Of a DNA stretch of 64,000 bases, positions 50,650 through 60,630 are shown piece by piece. Under the pieces are notes generated by a model that saw only the letters and a list, made by a program, of their open reading frames with translations, was not told the origin of the DNA and did no database searches. The DNA is from Bradyrhizobium diversitatis (GTDB lineage Bacteria > Pseudomonadota > Alphaproteobacteria > Rhizobiales > Xanthobacteraceae), in assembly GCF_016031635.1 (NCBI RefSeq), contig NZ_JACEGD010000021.1:160418-224417 (forward strand), written 5' to 3'. The position numbers and the translations under genes are program-made. The first letter of the stretch is position 1. Every line of letters begins with the position of its first letter.

Positions 50650-51195
50650 TGGCTCAAGGCTTGGCGGCTCAAGGCTTGGCGGCTTAAGGCTTGGCGGCTT
50701 AAGGCTTGGCGGCGCGGCGATCTCCGACGTCTTCGGCGCTGGCGCCGGCTTCTCGATCACCACAACGATCGCGGCACCGAGCAAGAGCAGGAGCTCGGTG
50801 GCATGCAGCCGGAGCGCAGCCATCTCGCCGACCTTCGAGGCCATCACCATGCTGGCAAACGAGATCAGGCTGCCGATCGCCAGCGCGATGCCGAGCGCCT
50901 CGTCGCTGCCGCCGTTCTTGCGGATTCGGGGAATGCACAGCAGCACGAGGAAGAATGCAAAGAACGCCACGACCGTCAGCCGGCCCAGCGCAAGCAGCCA
51001 GGCGGCGCGCACCGTGTCCATCCCCGCCATCTGGAGATGGTCGCTCAGGAACAGCGCGACCGCAACGCTCGGGCGCTCGTAGAGGCCGTGCACCGGGGCG
51101 ACAATGATGTTGAAGGCAACCATCGCCCAGGCCGGAATGAAATAGGCCGCCAGCAGCGCGCCGTTGACCGAACCGATCCGCCAATTCCCGAACAT
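50611..51195 (-). CDS. Hypothetical multi-pass membrane protein with repeated PPSLK/E tail
   Basis: A 194-residue protein with about five membrane helices (starting AALLAAYFIPAWAMVAFNII) and a proline-rich cytoplasmic or periplasmic tail with PPSLK, PPSLK, PPSLE, PPSLE. The tail is encoded by a 15-bp tandem array and overlaps the 3' end of the convergent pcaC by 39 bp. No family was recognised; the membrane part looks like a small DUF membrane protein common in rhizobia. Confidence 0.8.
   Translation of the reverse strand: MFGNWRIGSVNGALLAAYFIPAWAMVAFNIIVAPVHGLYERPSVAVALFLSDHLQMAGMDTVRAAWLLALGRLTVVAFFAFFLVLLCIPRIRKNGGSDEALGIALAIGSLISFASMVMASKVGEMAALRLHATELLLLLGAAIVVVIEKPAPAPKTSEIAAPPSLKPPSLKPPSLEPPSLEPLGLEQAELLHNR
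50645..50713. repeat. 15-bp tandem repeat (about 4.6 copies)
   Basis: Units CTTGGCGGCTCAAGG / CTTGGCGGCTTAAGG from 50660 to 50704, a diverged first copy 50645-50659 containing the pcaC stop codon, and a partial last copy. On the minus strand it codes the PPSLK/E repeats of the membrane protein. The array resembles the last codons of pcaC (CTCAAGGCC), so it may have grown from there. Confidence 0.93.
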
Positions 51196-51313
51196 GCCGC
51201 TTCCCGCCTGTTTGCCGGCCTTCGACGAAAAGGCCGCGGCTTCGCCGAGCTAACTCGCATCAGACCGTGGCGGCAATTTAAACCCTTTGTTTACCTTAAC
51301 TGCCCTCGCACCC

Positions 51314-51394
51314 ATCATTCCGGGGCGGCTCGCGGAGCCGAACCCGGAATCTCGAGATTCCGGGTCTGGTGCTGGCGCACCATCCCGGAATGAC
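51314..51394. repeat. Dispersed palindromic repeat, 80-bp 'CTCGAG-centre' subtype
   Basis: ATCATTCCGGGGCGGCTCGC to ATCCCGGAATGAC, centre CCGGAATCTCGAGATTCCGG. It is located between the start of the membrane-protein gene and the terminator of the small Gln-rich gene. Confidence 0.9.
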
Positions 51395-51417
51395 GCAGGC
51401 AAACGATCACTAAATAA

Positions 51418-51446
51418 AAAAGGCCCCGCCTCTCGGCAGGGCCTCC
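51418..51446 (-). terminator. Rho-independent terminator of the Gln/Gly-rich small gene
   Basis: Read on the minus strand: GGCCCTGCC, a GAGA loop, GGCGGGGCC, then a run of six T. The stem has nine pairs with one G-T wobble. It is 24 bases after the stop of the small gene at 51470. Confidence 0.85.
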
Positions 51447-51469
51447 TCACTCCTGGGCTCCCAAACTCG

Positions 51470-51655
51470 CTATTCCTGACCGCGCTGGCCGCCCTGTTGC
51501 TGGCCTGGACGATCGCCTTCGCGCATCGGATCGTTCTGCTGCTGCTGTCCGGGTTTCTGGCCGCCGCCCTGCTGCTGCCCAGGCTGTTGACCGGGGCGCT
51601 GCTGGCCGGGGTTCTGACTCTGCTGGCCCGGATTCTGGTTCTGCTGTTTCGTCAT
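51470..51655 (-). CDS. Small Gln/Gly/Pro-rich low-complexity protein
   Basis: A 61-residue protein starting MTKQQNQNPGQQSQNPGQQR, almost entirely Gln, Gly, Pro and Asn with PGQQ repeats, and one charged patch (DPMREGDRPG). The start at 51653-51655 has an AGGGAG site, and an intrinsic terminator follows the stop, so it is very likely a genuine gene despite its composition. No fold is expected. The function is unknown; it may form a condensate or act as a stress-induced protectant (speculative). Confidence 0.75.
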   Translation of the reverse strand: MTKQQNQNPGQQSQNPGQQRPGQQPGQQQGGGQKPGQQQQNDPMREGDRPGQQQGGQRGQE

Positions 51656-51727
51656 TTCGGGAAACTCCCTTGTTGGACGTCAGAGCTGAGATAACGGCCG
51701 GCATCCGCTTTGGTTGCCTGAGGGAAC

Positions 51728-51753
51728 CCGGTTCCTCGCAGTTGCGGAACCGG
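51728..51753. promoter_or_regulatory. 8-bp inverted repeat upstream of livH
   Basis: CCGGTTCC, ten bases, GGAACCGG. Placed 193 bases before the livH ATG, between it and the divergent small gene. It may be an operator or part of an mRNA leader; no further support. Confidence 0.35.
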
Positions 51754-51945
51754 AGTAGACGACAGTCGTAACGAAATGACCATTGTACAAGCCCGTCTGC
51801 CGCGGCTTCGCCAGTTGCAGCCGCCAGTTCCCTCCTGTTACAAAACCTGAAGAAGGCTCAAGGGCTGCCGGGGCCCGAGAAGAAACTCAAGACTCTCTCT
51901 CGAATAGCTCCCTTTGAGCGGCGTCAGGTTTGGTAACGGCAGCCC

Positions 51946-52863
51946 ATGGATTATTTCGCCCAGCAGCTCATCAACGGTCTCGTCCTGGGCTCGATCTACG
52001 GCCTGATCGCGATCGGCTACACGATGGTCTATGGCATCGTCGGCATGATCAACTTCGCCCATGGCGACGTCTTCATGATCGGCGGCTTCATCGCGCTCAT
52101 CACCTTCGTGATCCTGATCTCGCTCGGGCTGACCGCCATCCCCGTGATCCTGCTCGTCGTGCTACTGGTCTCGATGGCGATCACGGCGCTCTATGGCTGG
52201 ACCATCGAGCGCATCGCCTACCGGCCGCTGCGCCATTCCTTCCGTCTCGCCCCGATGCTGTCGGCGATCGGCATGTCCTTCGTGCTCACCAACTATTCGC
52301 AGGTGGCGCAAGGCGCCCGCGTCAAGCCGATCCCGCCCTTCATCACCGGCGGCTACACGCTGCATGAGAGCGCGGACGGTTTCGTGATCCAGCTCTCCAA
52401 CATCCAGATCATGGTGGTCGTCACGACCATCGTGCTGCTGGCGATCTTCACCTGGCTGGTCTCCCGCACCCGGCTCGGGCGCGACATGCGCGCCTGTGAG
52501 CAGGACCAGACCATGGCGGCCCTGCTCGGCGTGAACGTCGACCGCACAATCTCCATGACCTTCGTGATCGGGGCCGCGCTCGCCGCCGTCGCGGGCCTGA
52601 TGTACCTGCTCTATTACGGCCTGGTCGATTTCTTCATGGGCTTCGTCGCCGGCATCAAGGCGTTCACCGCTGCCGTGCTCGGCGGCATCGGCTCGTTGCC
52701 CGGCGCCATGCTCGGAGGGCTTGCGATCGGCCTGATCGAGACGTTCTGGTCGGCCTATTTCTCGGTCGAATACAAGGACGTCGCGGCGTTCTCGATCCTG
52801 ATCGTCGTGCTGATCTTCATGCCGACCGGCCTGCTCGGTCGTCCCGAAGTCGAAAAAGTCTGA
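51946..52863 (+). CDS. livH: Branched-chain amino acid ABC permease LivH
   Basis: A 305-residue inner-membrane permease opening MDYFAQQLINGLVLGSIYGL and carrying the family segment MVYGIVGMINFAHGDVFMIG near residues 27-46. The cytoplasmic loop RDMRACEQDQTMAALLGVNV is the contact for the ATPases. It is the first gene of livHMGF, a high-affinity uptake system for branched-chain or other amino acids. Confidence 0.95.
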   Translation: MDYFAQQLINGLVLGSIYGLIAIGYTMVYGIVGMINFAHGDVFMIGGFIALITFVILISLGLTAIPVILLVVLLVSMAITALYGWTIERIAYRPLRHSFRLAPMLSAIGMSFVLTNYSQVAQGARVKPIPPFITGGYTLHESADGFVIQLSNIQIMVVVTTIVLLAIFTWLVSRTRLGRDMRACEQDQTMAALLGVNVDRTISMTFVIGAALAAVAGLMYLLYYGLVDFFMGFVAGIKAFTAAVLGGIGSLPGAMLGGLAIGLIETFWSAYFSVEYKDVAAFSILIVVLIFMPTGLLGRPEVEKV

Positions 52864-52872
52864 CGGTCACGC

Positions 52873-54192
52873 GTGGCAGCTCCCTCGACCATGACGGCAA
52901 AACCCGCAACAGGCATCACCTCCCTCCTGAAGACGGCTTTCATCAACGCGCTGATCGCGCTGGTGCTGTTCTCGTTGATGGTCGGTATCCGCACCGAGGC
53001 GGGCCCCGACGGCCAGCTCACCTACTGGACGCGCTTCGGCGAACTCGCCTCCCTCGTCGGGGCGGTGTTCGGCGGCTCGATCGTGATCGAGCTGCTGCGG
53101 CAATGGATCGGCCCGACCAGCGCCGAGAAGCTGGTGCCGCCGGCGGTGCAGAGCGGCATGTCCTTCATCGGCCGCTACCTCGCGCCGGCACTTCTGATCT
53201 TTACGGTGCTGGTGCCCGTCATCTTCTATGACCAGCGTTACATCCTCGACCTCGCGATCCTCGTGCTCACCTATGTGATGCTGGGCTGGGGGTTGAACGT
53301 CGTGGTCGGACTCGCCGGCCTGCTCGATCTCGGCTACGTCGCGTTTTATGCGGTCGGCGCCTATTCCTACGGACTGCTCGCCACCAATTTCGGCTGGTCG
53401 TTCTGGATCTGCCTCCCGCTCGCCGGCATCCTCGCCGCGTTCTGGGGCGTGCTGCTCGGCTTCCCCGTGCTCCGCCTGCGCGGCGACTATCTCGCCATCG
53501 TGACACTCGCCTTCGGCGAGATCATCCGCCTCGTCATCATCAACTGGCAGGAGCTGACCGGCGGTCCGAACGGCGTCTCCGGCATTCCGCGCCCCTCCTT
53601 CTTCGGCATCCCGCTCGACAACAGCGACGAAGGGCTCGCCGCCAGGCTCGGCATCGAGTATTCGCCGACCCACCGCATCGTCTTCCTATTCTACCTGATC
53701 CTGGCGCTGGCGCTCCTCACCAACTGGGTGACGATCCGGCTGCGGCGCCTGCCGATCGGGCGGGCATGGGAGGCCTTGCGCGAGGACGAGGTCGCCTGCC
53801 GTGCGCTCGGCATCAACACCACGACCACCAAGCTCACGGCGTTCGCGACCGGCGCCATGTTCGGCGGCTTCGCCGGCGCGTTCTTCGCCACCCGCCAGGG
53901 CTTCATCAGCCCGGAATCCTTCACCTTCCAGGAATCGGCACTGGTGCTCGCCATCGTCGTTCTCGGTGGCATGGGCTCGCAGCTCGGCGTGGCGCTTGCC
54001 GCGCTCGCCATGATCGGCGGCTTCGAGCTGTTCCGCGGCCTCGAGACCTACCGCATGCTGGTGTTCGGCATGTCGATGGTGCTGATCATGATCTGGCGGC
54101 CGCGCGGCCTGATCGGCCATCGCGCACCCACCGTGTATCTGGCCAAGGCGGAGGCGATCTCGTCCGACCTCGTCAAGGAAGGGCACGGATGA
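52873..54192 (+). CDS. livM: Branched-chain amino acid ABC permease LivM
   Basis: A 439-residue permease. The GTG at 52873 is used as start; an ATG at 52891 is also possible. It is longer than LivH because of an N-terminal region with two extra helices (about 15-100). The core holds VGLAGLLDLGYVAFYAVGAY, RLRGDYLAIVTLAFGEIIRL and ALREDEVACRALGINTTTTK (the ATPase contact loop). It starts 9 nt after livH and overlaps livG by 4 nt. Confidence 0.95.
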   Translation: MAAPSTMTAKPATGITSLLKTAFINALIALVLFSLMVGIRTEAGPDGQLTYWTRFGELASLVGAVFGGSIVIELLRQWIGPTSAEKLVPPAVQSGMSFIGRYLAPALLIFTVLVPVIFYDQRYILDLAILVLTYVMLGWGLNVVVGLAGLLDLGYVAFYAVGAYSYGLLATNFGWSFWICLPLAGILAAFWGVLLGFPVLRLRGDYLAIVTLAFGEIIRLVIINWQELTGGPNGVSGIPRPSFFGIPLDNSDEGLAARLGIEYSPTHRIVFLFYLILALALLTNWVTIRLRRLPIGRAWEALREDEVACRALGINTTTTKLTAFATGAMFGGFAGAFFATRQGFISPESFTFQESALVLAIVVLGGMGSQLGVALAALAMIGGFELFRGLETYRMLVFGMSMVLIMIWRPRGLIGHRAPTVYLAKAEAISSDLVKEGHG

Positions 54193-55018
54193 GCGCCGAC
54201 CAGATTCTGAGCGTCGACCGGCTCGTCATGCGCTTCGGCGGCATCGTTGCCGTGCAGGACCTGTCATTTTCGGCGGAGCGGAAGAAGATCACCGCGCTGA
54301 TCGGGCCGAACGGCGCCGGCAAGACCACGGTCTTCAACTGCATCACCGGGTTCTACAAGCCGAGCGGCGGCACCATTCGCCTCACCCACGACGACGGCAG
54401 GGTGATGGCGCTGGAGCGGCTGAACGACTTCCGCATCGCCAAGCAGGCCAAGGTCGCGCGCACCTTCCAGAACATCCGCCTGTTTCCCGGCATGACCGCG
54501 CTGGAGAACCTGATGGTGGCGCAGCACAACGCGCTGATGCGCGCCTCCGGCTACACCCTTCTCGGTCTCCTCGGCGTTCCCACCTACCGTGACGCCGAAA
54601 AGCGTGCGATCGATCTGGCCACCGACTGGCTGAAGCGGGTCAATTTGCTCGACCGCGCCGACGACGCCGCCGGCAATTTCGCCTATGGCGACCAGCGCCG
54701 GCTGGAAATCGCCCGCGCAATGTGCACCGAGCCCGCCCTGTTGTGCCTGGACGAACCCGCGGCCGGCCTCAATGCGCGCGAGAGCGCGGCCTTGAGTGAG
54801 CTCCTGCTCTCGATCCGGGACGAACTCGGCACCTCGATCCTGCTGATCGAGCACGACATGTCGGTGGTGATGGAGATCTCCGACCACATCGTGGTCATGG
54901 ACCATGGCGTGAAGATCGCGGAGGGCACGCCGCGCGAGGTCCGCGACGATCCGAAGGTGATCGCCGCCTATCTCGGCGCCGACGAGGACGAGGCCGTGGC
55001 CGTGATGGAGAACGGGAC

Positions 55019-55022
<4 letters not shown>
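54189..55022 (+). CDS. livG: Branched-chain amino acid ABC ATPase LivG
   Basis: A 277-residue ATPase starting at the ATG that overlaps the livM stop (ATGA). Walker A GPNGAGKTTV, the LivG-type KVARTFQNIRLFPGMTALEN, the signature-region replacement NFAYGDQRRLEIARAM, Walker B LLCLDEPAAGLN and the H-loop EHDMSVVMEI are all present. The motif GDQRRLEI instead of SGGQ is normal for LivG. It overlaps livF by 4 nt. Confidence 0.95.
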
Positions 55023-55762
<740 letters not shown>

Positions 55763-55920
55763 CGGAGCCAAGACCGACAAGTGCGGCCGAATGTGGCGAG
55801 ATATCTCCGCAAATGCCCGTATTTTGCCGGTGACTTCTCCTCGAATTCATTCAAGAATGGCGCCGGTTTGAACCGGGCATTCCCGGCAACTTCCACAGGC
55901 GACCACCCGCGAGGTATCTC

Positions 55921-57039
55921 ATGAAATCACTGAAGCTCATCGGTCTGGCATTCGGCGCATCGCTCGCGCTGTCGGGCGCGGCATTCGCGCAGGATGTCAC
56001 CGTCGCAGTCGCAGGCCCGATGACCGGCGGCGAGTCCGCCTTCGGCCGCCAGATGAAGAACGGCGCCGAGATGGCCGTGGCCGATATCAATGCCGCCGGC
56101 GGCGTCAACGGCAAGAAGCTCGCGCTCTCCGTCGAAGACGACGCCTGCGATCCGAAACAGGCGCGCTCGATCGCCGAGAAGATCGCTGGCGCGAAAATCC
56201 CGTTCGTGGCCGGGCACTATTGCTCGTCGTCGTCGATCCCGGCTTCGGAAGCCTATGCCGACGGCAACGTGCTCCAGATCACGCCGGCCTCGACCAACCC
56301 GCTGTTCACCGAGCGCAAGCTCTGGAACGTGGCTCGCGTCTGCGGCCGTGACGATCAGCAGGGCCTGATCGCCGCGCAGTACATCGCCAAGAACTACAAG
56401 GGCAAGAACATCGCGATTCTCAACGACAAGACCACCTACGGCAAAGGTCTTGCCGACGAGACCAAGAAGGCGCTCAACAAGGCCGGCGTCACCGAGAAGA
56501 TGTACGAGTCGTACAACAAGGGCGACAAGGATTTCAACGCGATCGTCTCCCGCCTGAAGCGCGACAACATCGACCTCGTCTATGTCGGCGGCTATCATCA
56601 GGAAAGCGGCCTGATCCTGCGCCAGATGCGGGACCAGGGCCTCAAGACCGTGCTGATGGCCGGCGACGCGCTCGCCGACAAGGAGTACGCCTCCATCACC
56701 GGCCCCGCCGGCGAAGGCACGCTGTTCACCTTCGGCCCCGACCCGCGCAACAAGCCGACCGCCAAGAAGATCGTCGAGGCATTCAAGGCCAAGAACATCG
56801 ACCCCGAGGGCTACACCCTCTACACCTACGCGGCGATGCAGGTGTGGTCGCAGGCGGCCAAGAAGGCCGGCACCACCGACGCCAAGAAGGTCATGGCGGC
56901 GATGAAGGCCGGCAAGTGGGACACCGTGATCGGCCCGGTCGAATATGACGCCAAGGGCGACATCAAGCAGATCGACTACGTCGTCTACAAGTGGGACGCC
57001 AAGGGCGGCTACGCCGAGATCAGCGGCAACGGCACCTGA
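55921..57039 (+). CDS. livK: Branched-chain amino acid ABC substrate-binding protein
   Basis: A 372-residue periplasmic binding protein with a signal peptide (MKSLKLIGLAFGASLALSGA, cut near AFA-QD). The type I fold is clear: VAVAGPMTGGESAFGRQMKN, VEDDACDPKQARSIAEKI, HYCSSSSIPASEAYADG and IAILNDKTTYGKGLADETKK. It captures amino acids for livHMGF. It is last in the cluster, followed by a terminator, and highly biased to GC-ending codons, in line with high expression. Confidence 0.94.
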   Translation: MKSLKLIGLAFGASLALSGAAFAQDVTVAVAGPMTGGESAFGRQMKNGAEMAVADINAAGGVNGKKLALSVEDDACDPKQARSIAEKIAGAKIPFVAGHYCSSSSIPASEAYADGNVLQITPASTNPLFTERKLWNVARVCGRDDQQGLIAAQYIAKNYKGKNIAILNDKTTYGKGLADETKKALNKAGVTEKMYESYNKGDKDFNAIVSRLKRDNIDLVYVGGYHQESGLILRQMRDQGLKTVLMAGDALADKEYASITGPAGEGTLFTFGPDPRNKPTAKKIVEAFKAKNIDPEGYTLYTYAAMQVWSQAAKKAGTTDAKKVMAAMKAGKWDTVIGPVEYDAKGDIKQIDYVVYKWDAKGGYAEISGNGT

Positions 57040-57082
57040 GCGCGCTTGCCGGGCCTTTGGGCCGCCATCCAAGCATCATCGC

Positions 57083-57112
57083 GCCCCGGCCTGGCCCGGG
57101 GCGTTTCTTCTT
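57083..57112 (+). terminator. Rho-independent terminator after livK
   Basis: GCCCCGG, CCTGGC loop, CCGGGGC and then GTTTCTTCTT. It lies 43 bases after the livK stop and 10 bases before the stop of the convergent response-regulator gene. Confidence 0.88.
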
Positions 57113-57121
57113 GCGGCAGGA

Positions 57122-57508
57122 TCAGACGGCTGCGGCCAGCTTGCCGCCGGCCGCGGCCTGGGCGTTCCGCAAGGCCTGCAGCAGGTCGTTCGGCCGAAAC
57201 GGCTTTTGCAGGCAGACCACGTTGGCGAGGTGAGGCGATTGGTCCACGAAGTCGAGCGTCGTCATGCCGGATATCGCAATGATGGGCAGCGCCGGTGCGC
57301 GCTCGCGCAGGGTCGCGATGACGTCGGCGCCGCTGGTGTCGCCGAGAAAGATGTCGACGATCGCCGCGTCAAAGGGGCTTTCTGCGAAGGCCTTCAGTCC
57401 CGCCGCGCCGCTTTCGGCCTCCGCGACCTCGAAATGATTGACCCGAAGCACGATCGCGACCATCGCACGGACGTCCTTCTGGTCGTCGATGATGAGAACG
57501 CGGGGCAT
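57122..57508 (-). CDS. Single-domain response regulator
   Basis: A 128-residue CheY-like receiver, start at the ATG at 57506-57508 (MPRVLIIDDQKDVRAMVAIV). Acidic pocket Asp8/Asp9, phospho-acceptor Asp52 (AIVDIFLGD), the Ser/Thr switch in IAISGMTT and Lys in CLQKPF. It has no output domain, so it would act by binding another protein. It is divergent from a large hybrid histidine kinase (224 bp between), which is a possible partner. Confidence 0.92.
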   Translation of the reverse strand: MPRVLIIDDQKDVRAMVAIVLRVNHFEVAEAESGAAGLKAFAESPFDAAIVDIFLGDTSGADVIATLRERAPALPIIAISGMTTLDFVDQSPHLANVVCLQKPFRPNDLLQALRNAQAAAGGKLAAAV

Positions 57509-57731
57509 GGGGGAACAACTCCCGATATCGAGATCAGAATCGCCAGGTTCGAACCTGGAACCCGCCGTGGCGGAGCGGCATTGTGGCATCGCCCCGGTAA
57601 AGCGCACCTTACCCAAGCCCTATTCCGTGTTCCCACCGAGATTAAGAAAGCTGTAACCTTCGGTTGAGTCGTGGCCGGTCCTGTTCACGATCCGCGCCCA
57701 GAACCGCTACCATGAACGGACTGCCGGCCGA

Positions 57732-60572
57732 ATGAGACCTGCGGAGATGCTCAGACCCGACCAGCTCAAGACCGACCCGCGAGAGGTGGATGTGCCTGCG
57801 ACGGTCGACCGGAGCACATTTCTCTCGACCCTGCCGGCCACTTCGGCCGACCGCACCGCAGCGTCGACGATCGTCGGCATGTCCTCGCTCCTGTTCGCAG
57901 CGGCCGTGCCCTTCGCGGGTACCCCGCTCCTGCCGGTGCCGGCCTTCGTCGCGAGTTATCAATCGGCGCTCGCCGTAAGCGACATCGTCACGGCGGTGCT
58001 GCTGCTGTCGCAGTTTGCGGTCTTGCGGACCCGCGCGCTGCTGTGGCTCGCGACGGGCTATCTCTTCACCGCCGCGGCGGCGCTGGTTCATGCCCTCACC
58101 TTCCCCGGACTGTTCGCACCCGCCGGGCTCTTCGGCGCGGGCCGGCAGACCACGGTCTGGCTCTACATGATCTGGCACGCCGTCTTTCCGCTGTGCGTGA
58201 TGGGCTATGCCTGGCTGAAAGAAAAGGACGGTGGCCCCCGGATCCGCGGCGCGGCAAGCCGGGCGATTTACGCCAGCCTGCTCGGCGTCATCGCCGCGGT
58301 GGCGGTCTTCACCTGGATCGTGACCGCGCAGCACGATCTGCTGCCGGTCCTGTTGCGCGACGGCCGGTACACGCCAACCATGATCGGCGTCGTGTCCTTC
58401 GTGTGGTCGCTGAGCTTTGCCGCACTGGTCTCGCTCTGGTTCCGCAGGCCGCATACAGTGATCGACGTCTGGCTCATGGTGGTCATGTGCGCCTGGCTGT
58501 TCGACATCGCGCTGTCGGCGATCGTCAACGTCGCACGCTTCGATCTCGGCTTCTATGCCGGACGGCTCTACGGCCTCGCTGCGGCGACCTTCGTGCTCGC
58601 AGTGCTTCTCATCGAGAATGTCCGCCTCCAGGCACATACGGTGGGCCTCGTCGGCAGGCTGCGGCAGCAATCGGCCTCGGAACGCGACTATTACGGCAAG
58701 CGGCTTGCGCTATACGGCGCGGTCGTCGAGTCGTCCAACGATGCCATCATCACGAAATCGCTCGATGGCATCATCACCGGCTGGAACAAGGCCGCCGAAC
58801 ATCTTTTCGGCTATTCCGCTGCCGAGGCCATCGGCAAGCCGATCGACATCATCGTGCCGCCGGATCTCAAGGGCGAGGTCAGGAGCATCCTCAACCGGAT
58901 CGCCGGCAATGAGTCGATCGCCCAGCACGAGACGATCCGGATCCGAAAAGACGGAAGCCCGCTCGACGTCGTCCTCAACGTTACACCGCTGCGGACCGAT
59001 GAGGGCGAGATCATCGGCGCCTCCAAGATCGCCCACGACATTACCGAAGAGAAGCAGGCGAGAGAGAAGTTGCGCCGGGAGACCGAAGAACGCCAGCGCA
59101 TCTTCGAGACGTCGCAGGACCTGATCCTGGTCACCGACGGCTATGGCAATTTCGTCCAGGTCAGCCCGAGCGTGAAGAATATTCTCGGCTACGACCCCGA
59201 GGACATGGTCGGTCACAGCGCGACCGAGTTCATCCATCCCGACGATCTCGATAAGACGCGGAATGAGATGCGCGCAGCCCGTCGTGGTGCGGTCAAGCGC
59301 AGCTTCGAGGCGCGCTACTACCATTACGACGGTCACGAGGTCACGCTGAACTGGATGGGCACCTGGTCCGAGCCGGTGAAGCGCCATTACTTCATCGGCC
59401 GCGACCTCACCGACAAGCAGGCCGCCGAAGCCCAGCTCAGACAGATCCAGAAGATGGACTCGATCGGGCAATTGACCGGCGGCGTCGCCCACGACTTCAA
59501 CAACGTGCTGACCGTCATCACGGGCACGATCGGCATTCTCGGCGACGCGGTCGCCGACCGGCCCGAGCTTGCCGCCATCACCAAGCTGATCGACGATGCC
59601 GCCGAGCGCGGCGCGCAGCTGACCAGGCATCTGCTCGCCTTCGCCCGCAAGCAGCCGCTCCAGCCACGCGAGATCGACGTCAATGCGCTGGCGCTCGAAG
59701 CCGCCAAGCTGCTGCATCCGACGCTCGGCGAGCAGATAACCATCATGCCGCAGCTCACCGAGGATGCCTGGCCGACGCTGGTCGATCCGGGCCAGCTGTC
59801 CACCGCGATCCTCAATCTCGCGCTGAATGCGCGCGACGCCATGCCCGATGGCGGCACCCTGGTGCTGGAGACCCGCAACATCTTCCTCGACGACGGCTAT
59901 GCCAGCATGAACCCCGACGTCGCTGCCGGCAATTATGTGATGATTGCGGTCAGCGACACCGGCAGCGGGATCCCGGCGGAGCTGATCGACCGGGTGTTCG
60001 ATCCCTTCTTCACCACCAAGGAGGTCGGCAAGGGCACCGGCCTCGGCTTGAGCATGGTGTTCGGCTTCGTCAAGCAGTCGGGCGGCCACATCAAGATCTA
60101 CAGCGAGGAAGGCCACGGCACGAGCGTGAAGATCTACCTGCCGCGCTCGAGCGGGGTGCAGGATGCCGAATTCGAGGCGTTCCAGAACGCGCCGATCGCC
60201 GGCGGCGACGAGAAGGTCCTGATCGTCGAGGACGATGCGCTGGTGCGGCAGTATGTCGTGACGCAGGTCAAGAGCCTCGGCTATACCGCGCTCGAGGCCG
60301 CCAACGGCACCGAGGCCCTCAATATCATCGACAGCGACGAGACCATCGACCTGCTCTTCACCGACATCATCATGCCCGGCAACATGAACGGACGCCAGCT
60401 CGCCGACGAAGCGGCCCGGCGCCGCCCGGACCTGAAGACGTTGTTCACCTCGGGCTACACCGAAAATGCCATCGTCCATCATGGCCGGCTCGATTCCGGC
60501 GTGCTGCTGCTGGCCAAGCCCTACCGCAAGTCCGAGCTCGCCAAGATGCTCAGGACCGCGCTCGCCGGTTGA
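57732..60572 (+). CDS. Hybrid sensor histidine kinase (membrane sensor, two PAS, receiver)
   Basis: A 946-residue kinase. Order: an eight-helix membrane sensor (about 40-305, MASE4-like), PAS 1 (about 325-435, VVESSNDAIITKSLDGIITG), PAS 2 (about 455-575, ILVTDGYGNFVQVSPSVKNI), then the HisKA dimerisation helix with His587 (GGVAHDFNN). The ATP-binding domain follows (LNLALNARDAMPDGG, DTGSGIP, GTGLGLSMVFG) and a C-terminal receiver (about 826-946) has Asp878 (LLFTDIIMP). The kinase signals to its own receiver and probably to a partner such as the divergent CheY-like protein. The stimulus is unknown. Confidence 0.93.
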   Translation: MRPAEMLRPDQLKTDPREVDVPATVDRSTFLSTLPATSADRTAASTIVGMSSLLFAAAVPFAGTPLLPVPAFVASYQSALAVSDIVTAVLLLSQFAVLRTRALLWLATGYLFTAAAALVHALTFPGLFAPAGLFGAGRQTTVWLYMIWHAVFPLCVMGYAWLKEKDGGPRIRGAASRAIYASLLGVIAAVAVFTWIVTAQHDLLPVLLRDGRYTPTMIGVVSFVWSLSFAALVSLWFRRPHTVIDVWLMVVMCAWLFDIALSAIVNVARFDLGFYAGRLYGLAAATFVLAVLLIENVRLQAHTVGLVGRLRQQSASERDYYGKRLALYGAVVESSNDAIITKSLDGIITGWNKAAEHLFGYSAAEAIGKPIDIIVPPDLKGEVRSILNRIAGNESIAQHETIRIRKDGSPLDVVLNVTPLRTDEGEIIGASKIAHDITEEKQAREKLRRETEERQRIFETSQDLILVTDGYGNFVQVSPSVKNILGYDPEDMVGHSATEFIHPDDLDKTRNEMRAARRGAVKRSFEARYYHYDGHEVTLNWMGTWSEPVKRHYFIGRDLTDKQAAEAQLRQIQKMDSIGQLTGGVAHDFNNVLTVITGTIGILGDAVADRPELAAITKLIDDAAERGAQLTRHLLAFARKQPLQPREIDVNALALEAAKLLHPTLGEQITIMPQLTEDAWPTLVDPGQLSTAILNLALNARDAMPDGGTLVLETRNIFLDDGYASMNPDVAAGNYVMIAVSDTGSGIPAELIDRVFDPFFTTKEVGKGTGLGLSMVFGFVKQSGGHIKIYSEEGHGTSVKIYLPRSSGVQDAEFEAFQNAPIAGGDEKVLIVEDDALVRQYVVTQVKSLGYTALEAANGTEALNIIDSDETIDLLFTDIIMPGNMNGRQLADEAARRRPDLKTLFTSGYTENAIVHHGRLDSGVLLLAKPYRKSELAKMLRTALAG

Positions 60573-60630
60573 GCCTGCGGCATCGCTGCGCTATCGCAGA
60601 TCGCGAAATGCTCTCAACGACGAGGCCGTC

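Noticed and set aside
50645..50713. Possible CRISPR-like array
   Set aside because: Units are 15 bp, contiguous and without spacers; it is a minisatellite that codes for PPSLK repeats.
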